A stretch of 15,769 bases of DNA from Sedimenticola sp. Its GTDB lineage: Bacteria; Pseudomonadota; Gammaproteobacteria; Chromatiales; Chromatiaceae. The stretch is taken from positions 1 through 15,769 of the forward strand of contig JALVUB010000300.1 in the NCBI GenBank assembly GCA_027023915.1. Direction: 5' to 3'. Position numbers and translations under genes: made by a program. The notes beneath the pieces are model-generated. The model saw only the letters and a list, made by a program, of their open reading frames with translations. It did no database searches and was not told where the DNA came from. This document shows positions 13,635 to 15,769 of the stretch, one piece after another (positions within the stretch are counted from its first letter, which is position 1; the number at the start of each line of letters is the position of its first letter).

Positions 13635-15638
13635 ATGGCTGAATTCGGAAATCCCGAAATCGTCGAGGAAGAGGTTGACATCCTCATCATCGGCGGTGGC
13701 ATGGCTGCCTGTGGTGCCGCTTACGAGATCGGCCCCTGGATCGATGCCGCCAAAAAAGAAGGCGTGGACATCAAGGTGAAGCTGGTGGACAAGGCCGCCG
13801 TGGACCGTTCCGGCGCCGTGGCGCAGGGTCTCTCCGCCATCAACACCTACATCGGTACCGAGCAGGATCCGGCCGACTACGCACGCATGGTTTCCAACGA
13901 CCTGATGGGCATCACCCGTGACGACCTGGCCTACGACCTGGGCCGCCACGTGGACGAGTCGGTGCACCTCTTCGAGGAGTGGGGCCTGCCCATCTGGAAA
14001 ACCGACGAGAACGGCGAGCGTCACAACGGCGCCGAGGGCCTGACCCCGTTGAAGGACGGCGGCAAGCCGGTGCGTTCCGGTAAGTGGCAGATCATGATCA
14101 ACGGCGAATCCTACAAGTGGATCGTCGCCGAGGCCGCCAAGAAGGCCCTGGGCGTGGACAACATCCAGGAGCGGGTCTTCATCGTCAAGCTGGTGAACGA
14201 CGCCAAGGACAAGAACCGCGTGGCCGGCGCCGTCGGCTTCTCGGTGCGTGAGCACAAGCTGTACGTCTACAAGTTCAAGGCGTGCATGCTGGCCGCCGGC
14301 GGCTGCGTGAATATCTTCCGTCCCCGCTCGGTGGGTGAAGGCCAGGGCCGCGCCTGGTACCCCGTCTGGAACGCCGGCTCCACCTACGCCATGGCTGCCG
14401 AGGCTGGTGCCGAGATGACCATGATGGAGAACCGCTTCGTGCCCACCCGCTTCAAGGACGGTTATGGTCCTGTGGGTGCCTGGTTCCTGCTCTTCAAGTC
14501 CAAGGCCACCAACGGCGACGGCGAGCTCTACATGGTTCGCAACAAGGAGATGCTGGACGACTACCCGCCCTATGGCCAGGCTGCCGTGCCCGCCTCCTGC
14601 CTGCGTAACCACCTGATGCTCAAGGAGATGAAGGAAGGTCGCGGTCCCATCTGGATGGACACCGTGACTGCTCTGGCCGAGATGCGTGAAAAGCTCTCCC
14701 CGCGTGAGGTGAAACACCTCGAGGCCGAGGCTTGGGAGGACTTCCTCGACATGTGCATCGGCCAGTGCGGCATCTGGGCCGGCGAAAACATCGAGCCGGA
14801 GAAGAAGAACTCCGAGCTGATGCCCACTGAGCCCTACCTGCTCGGCTCCCACTCCGGCTGCTGCGGCATCTGGGTCTCCGGCCCCGATGATGTTGGCGCT
14901 CCCACCACCGAGGAGCATCCCGAGAAGGACAAGATCCCCAGCCATCTGCCCGAGGGGTGGAACTGGGGTTATCGTGGCATGACCACCGTCACCGGCCTGT
15001 TCACCGCGGGTGACGGCGTGGGTGCATCCGGCCACAAGTTCTCCTCCGGCTCCCACGCCGAGGGCCGCATGGCCGCCAAGGCGATGGTGAAGTTCGTCAT
15101 GGACAACAAAGACTGGGTGCCCGAGCTGGACACCTCCGTTGACGAGCTGGTGGAAGAGATCTACCGTCCGGTGCGCAACTACCTTGAGCACAAGGACTAC
15201 ACCACCGCCATCGACGTCAACCCCAACTACATCACTCCGCGCATGTTGCAGTTCCGTCTGCAGAAGATCATGGACGAGTATGTGGCCGGGGTTGCCACCT
15301 ACTACACCACCAACGCGCACATGCTCGAGCTCGCCGAGCAGAAGCTGGAGATGCTGAAGGAAGACTCCCTGAAGATGCGCGCCAAGGATCTCCACGAGCT
15401 CCTGCGCGCATGGGAGAACTACCACCGCATTATCACCGCTGAAGCGCACATGAAGCACATTCAGTTCCGCGAGGAGTCTCGTTATCCGGGTTTCTACTAC
15501 CGGATGGACAAGAACTTCATCGACGAGGAGAACTGGAAGTGCTTCGTCAACTCCGTCTATGACAAGGAGACCAAGACCTGGACCTGCTTCAAGCGGGCTC
15601 ACAAGGATCTGGTCGACAAGTCCAAGCTGTTCAAGTAA
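13635..15638 (+). CDS. aprA: Adenylylsulfate (APS) reductase, alpha subunit
   Basis: This is the FAD-containing catalytic subunit, which interconverts APS and sulfite plus AMP. The protein is 667 residues, full length for AprA. The N-terminal dinucleotide motif is DILIIGGGMAACGAAYE (about 15-31). DRSGAVAQGLSAINTYIG and LAAGGCVNIFRPRSVGEGQGRAWYPVWN form the FAD and substrate pocket. R272 in FVPTRFKDGYGPVGAWFL and H406 in GSHSGCCGIW sit where the known active-site Arg and His lie. GHKFSSGSHAEGRMAAKA closes the FAD domain, and a helical C-terminal domain follows. It ends in tandem stops TAA TAG and a strong terminator, so membrane partners (QmoABC or AprM) are not in this transcript as seen. Sulfate reducers also have aprBA. 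The gammaproteobacterial context argues for sulfur oxidation. Confidence 0.97.
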   Translation: MAEFGNPEIVEEEVDILIIGGGMAACGAAYEIGPWIDAAKKEGVDIKVKLVDKAAVDRSGAVAQGLSAINTYIGTEQDPADYARMVSNDLMGITRDDLAYDLGRHVDESVHLFEEWGLPIWKTDENGERHNGAEGLTPLKDGGKPVRSGKWQIMINGESYKWIVAEAAKKALGVDNIQERVFIVKLVNDAKDKNRVAGAVGFSVREHKLYVYKFKACMLAAGGCVNIFRPRSVGEGQGRAWYPVWNAGSTYAMAAEAGAEMTMMENRFVPTRFKDGYGPVGAWFLLFKSKATNGDGELYMVRNKEMLDDYPPYGQAAVPASCLRNHLMLKEMKEGRGPIWMDTVTALAEMREKLSPREVKHLEAEAWEDFLDMCIGQCGIWAGENIEPEKKNSELMPTEPYLLGSHSGCCGIWVSGPDDVGAPTTEEHPEKDKIPSHLPEGWNWGYRGMTTVTGLFTAGDGVGASGHKFSSGSHAEGRMAAKAMVKFVMDNKDWVPELDTSVDELVEEIYRPVRNYLEHKDYTTAIDVNPNYITPRMLQFRLQKIMDEYVAGVATYYTTNAHMLELAEQKLEMLKEDSLKMRAKDLHELLRAWENYHRIITAEAHMKHIQFREESRYPGFYYRMDKNFIDEENWKCFVNSVYDKETKTWTCFKRAHKDLVDKSKLFK

Positions 15639-15665
15639 TAGCTGCTTGACAGTCTGACGGACGGA

Positions 15666-15698
15666 ATCCGGGCGCCGTGAGGCGCCCGGATTTTTTTT
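15666..15698 (+). terminator. Rho-independent terminator after aprBA
   Basis: ATCCGGGCGCC (15666-15676) pairs perfectly with GGCGCCCGGAT (15681-15691) around a GTGA tetraloop of GNRA type, followed by a run of eight T residues. It is the strongest terminator in the window and closes the aprBA operon. Confidence 0.95.
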
Positions 15699-15769
15699 CC
15701 AAACGAATTGACAGATAATTGGCCGGTTTCCGTCAACTGATGCTATTTTCGCCGGGCCGGGCCTGGCTG
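15699..15769 (+). other. Right edge downstream of the aprBA terminator
   Basis: No gene is visible in these 71 bases. TTGACA occurs at 15708-15713 and TATTTT at 15744-15749, but they are 30 bp apart, so they are not a promoter as a pair. The next gene begins outside the window. Confidence 0.3.

Noticed and set aside
13620..15602. Minus-strand open frame of 660 codons opposite aprA
   Set aside because: Complementary shadow of a full-length, highly conserved aprA. Composition is biased to Gly/His/Val and no ribosome-binding site or domain is recognised.
15708..15749. Promoter TTGACA...TATTTT at the right edge
   Set aside because: The two boxes are 30 bp apart and no other good -10 lies at 16-18 bp from TTGACA.

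Overview
The window looks like chromosomal DNA of a GC-rich, sulfur-oxidising, probably autotrophic gammaproteobacterium of the Chromatiales type. The evidence is the combination of aprBA (dissimilatory APS reductase, used in reverse to oxidise sulfite), a transketolase/GAPDH/PGK/aldolase cluster whose aldolase is of the Calvin-cycle class II subtype, and housekeeping proteins that closely resemble those of Enterobacteria and Chromatiales. No RuBisCO or phosphoribulokinase lies in the window, so autotrophy is inferred. No rRNA, tRNA, CRISPR array, prophage or transposase gene was seen.

Layout, left to right. (1) 1-1514, minus strand: metK (SAM synthetase) is transcribed from a sigma-70 promoter through a leader that carries a SAM-II riboswitch followed by an intrinsic terminator. 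This is a complete feedback device. (2) 1582-2142, plus strand: a divergent thioredoxin-like (PRX_like1-type) protein. (3) 2442-9635, plus strand: tkt, terminator, gap, two strong hairpins and a 106-bp inverted-repeat element, then pgk-pyk-fba and a terminator. These are the lower glycolytic and Calvin-cycle enzymes. (4) 9655-9730: an inverted pair of REP-like hairpins between convergent genes. (5) 9805-12839, minus strand: a regulatory locus. A thioredoxin-fold/HEAT-repeat protein, a DUF423 membrane protein and an NtrC-type sigma-54 activator are joined by ATGA stop/start overlaps. After the activator come a palindromic enhancer-like site, a near-consensus sigma-54 promoter and an ECF sigma factor gene. 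(6) 13134-15638, plus strand: aprB-aprA with a strong terminator, divergent from the regulatory locus.

How the genes fit together: aprBA supplies electrons and substrate-level energy from sulfite oxidation, and the tkt-gap-pgk-fba set serves carbon fixation and central carbon flow. Pyruvate kinase, embedded between pgk and fba, links this to pyruvate. The two most interesting parts are regulatory. One is the SAM-II riboswitch with a terminator on metK. The other is the apparent cascade of response regulator, then sigma-54, then ECF sigma factor, laid out much like HrpR/S to HrpL, but with no visible kinase or anti-sigma factor and with a redox-type protein in the same operon, next to aprBA.
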